NCBI RefSeq assembly: GCF_000379965.1
Contig: NZ_KB904327.1
Coordinates: 372,001-436,000, forward strand
DNA length: 64,000 nt
Reading direction: 5' to 3'
From: Hoylesella nanceiensis DSM 19126 = JCM 15639
Lineage (GTDB): Bacteria > Bacteroidota > Bacteroidia > Bacteroidales > Bacteroidaceae
Of the stretch, positions 63,246 to 64,000 are shown in pieces. Made by a program: the position numbers and the translations under genes. Below the pieces are notes generated by a model, which was not told where the DNA came from, did no database searches, and saw only the letters and a list, made by a program, of their open reading frames with translations. Positions within the stretch are counted from its first letter, which is position 1. Each line of letters begins with the position of its first letter.

Positions 63246-64000
63246 TTAGTTCTTTTTTAATACCATTGCTGTTCTAGCAGGAATGTATAATTTAAGCCAT
63301 TCTTTATGTTCATTGACATAAAGAGCATCGTAATTGGTGAAATGAGTTATAGAATCGTCGTTCAATTCATTTCCTCCAAAGACCTTAGCATCGGTATTTA
63401 ACACCACATCATATGTACCTGTGGGTACTAATAATCCATAATCCACATAAGATTGAGTGGGAGAAAAATTGAAAACGAATAACAAATCACCTCTTGTAAA
63501 GGCCAATATTTGGTCGCCATCATTATGCCATATCTCTTGTATAGGTGTCTTATTAAAGTTCTTTTCACTCTTAACGACATCCAACATAGCCTTATCAAAT
63601 AAGCCAAGATATTGATAATCGAGTTCTTCATTATCTACTAAATTCCACTGACGACGTGCATATTTGTGGCTCCAACCATTTCCTTCACGTGGAAAATCAA
63701 TCCATTCTGGGTGTCCAAACTCATTTCCCATAAAATTAAGGTAGCCTCCATTTATAGTTGAAATGGTTGCTAGTCGGATCATCTTATGCAAGGCAATGCC
63801 TCTATGAGCCATGTAATTCTCATCTCCTTTCTTAAAATGCCAATACATATCAGCATCTATTAAGCGGAAAATAATAGTCTTATCGCCTACTAAAGCTTGA
63901 TCGTGACTCTCGCAATATGAAATAGTTCGTTCGTCAGCGCGTCTGTTCTTGATTTCCCAGAATATAGAACTTGGCTTCCACTCTTCATCTTTTAGCTCTT
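63246..64000 (-). CDS. glgB: 1,4-alpha-glucan branching enzyme (GH13), C-terminal part
   Basis: The frame is open to base 64000, so only the last about 251 residues are seen. Conserved segments include SYCESHDQALVGDKT (catalytic transition-state D), DADMYWHFKKGDENYMAHRG, GGYLNFMGNEFGHPEWIDFPREGNGWSHKYARRQWNLVD, and a C-terminal beta domain (DLLFVFNFSPTQSYVDYGLLVP). This is the eukaryote-like branching enzyme type. It introduces alpha-1,6 branches into glycogen, complementing the synthase and phosphorylase genes elsewhere in the window. The 5' part lies outside. Confidence 0.93.
   Translation of the reverse strand, partial: ELKDEEWKPSSIFWEIKNRRADERTISYCESHDQALVGDKTIIFRLIDADMYWHFKKGDENYMAHRGIALHKMIRLATISTINGGYLNFMGNEFGHPEWIDFPREGNGWSHKYARRQWNLVDNEELDYQYLGLFDKAMLDVVKSEKNFNKTPIQEIWHNDGDQILAFTRGDLLFVFNFSPTQSYVDYGLLVPTGTYDVVLNTDAKVFGGNELNDDSITHFTNYDALYVNEHKEWLKLYIPARTAMVLKKN

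Overview
This 64 kb window is low-GC, gene-dense chromosomal DNA from a Bacteroidales bacterium, most likely Prevotellaceae (Prevotella in the broad sense). The case rests on several independent signs: a batA/B/C/D/E aerotolerance operon, a GldE-type CorC protein next to ssb, a fused FeoA-FeoB, a GT3-like glycogen synthase paired with a GT35 glucan phosphorylase, carboxynorspermidine decarboxylase, DUF4421, DUF1460 and DUF2027/Smr proteins, weak Shine-Dalgarno sites, and many Bacteroidetes promoters of the form TTTG-N19/20-TAnnTTTG. I see no rRNA, CRISPR array, insertion sequence, prophage or integrative element.

Layout. 1-2.6 kb (minus): two TPR proteins (one cut by the window edge) and a GNAT acetyltransferase. 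3.0-16.5 kb (minus): an unbroken run of eleven genes in the order moxR, DUF58, an unnamed membrane protein, batA, batB, batC, a fused batD-batE, PAP2 phosphatase, queA, a Smr-domain gene and nadE. 17.4-24.9 kb (plus): a PepSY membrane protein, then a coiled-coil anchor protein with a TolC/HlyD/two-permease export set that has no ATPase gene. 25.1-27.7 kb (plus): feoAB, broken by an in-frame TGA. 28.0-31.5 kb (minus): phosphopantetheinyl transferase, gldE, ssb, an unknown gene and three tRNAs (Gly, Leu, Gly). 31.6-35.0 kb (minus): nspC, an FAD dehydrogenase and a small secreted protein. 35.3-39.5 kb (plus): glycogen synthase and phosphorylase. 40.1-44.0 kb (plus): a TrmH-type methylase, a membrane protein and a multi-domain alpha-L-fucosidase. 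44.2-52.4 kb (plus): 5'-nucleotidase family, NudC-type Nudix enzyme, AzgA-type purine permease, Gfo/Idh/MocA oxidoreductase, DUF4421, DUF1460 and DUF2130. 53.0-57.6 kb (plus): recJ, recQ and a family-2 glycosyltransferase, converging on an MBL-fold hydrolase. 58.4-62.1 kb (plus): lipoproteins, rsmG, an MBL hydrolase, ruvC and a secreted protein. 62.1-64.0 kb (minus): a membrane protein behind the 3' part of the glycogen branching enzyme gene.

Functional links. Glycogen synthase, phosphorylase and branching enzyme together give storage-polymer turnover. The Bat cluster is an envelope/oxidative-stress module cotranscribed with queuosine and NAD synthesis genes. RecJ, RecQ, RuvC and SSB cover recombination and repair. 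5'-nucleotidase, Nudix enzyme and purine permease form a nucleotide salvage group.

The most striking unexplained features are a degenerate intergenic repeat with A-tracts phased at exactly 22 bp in five separate non-coding gaps, the nonsense-interrupted feoAB, the BatD-BatE fusion, and promoters placed so close to start codons that leaderless mRNAs are predicted. All calls come from reading the sequence; no database search was run.
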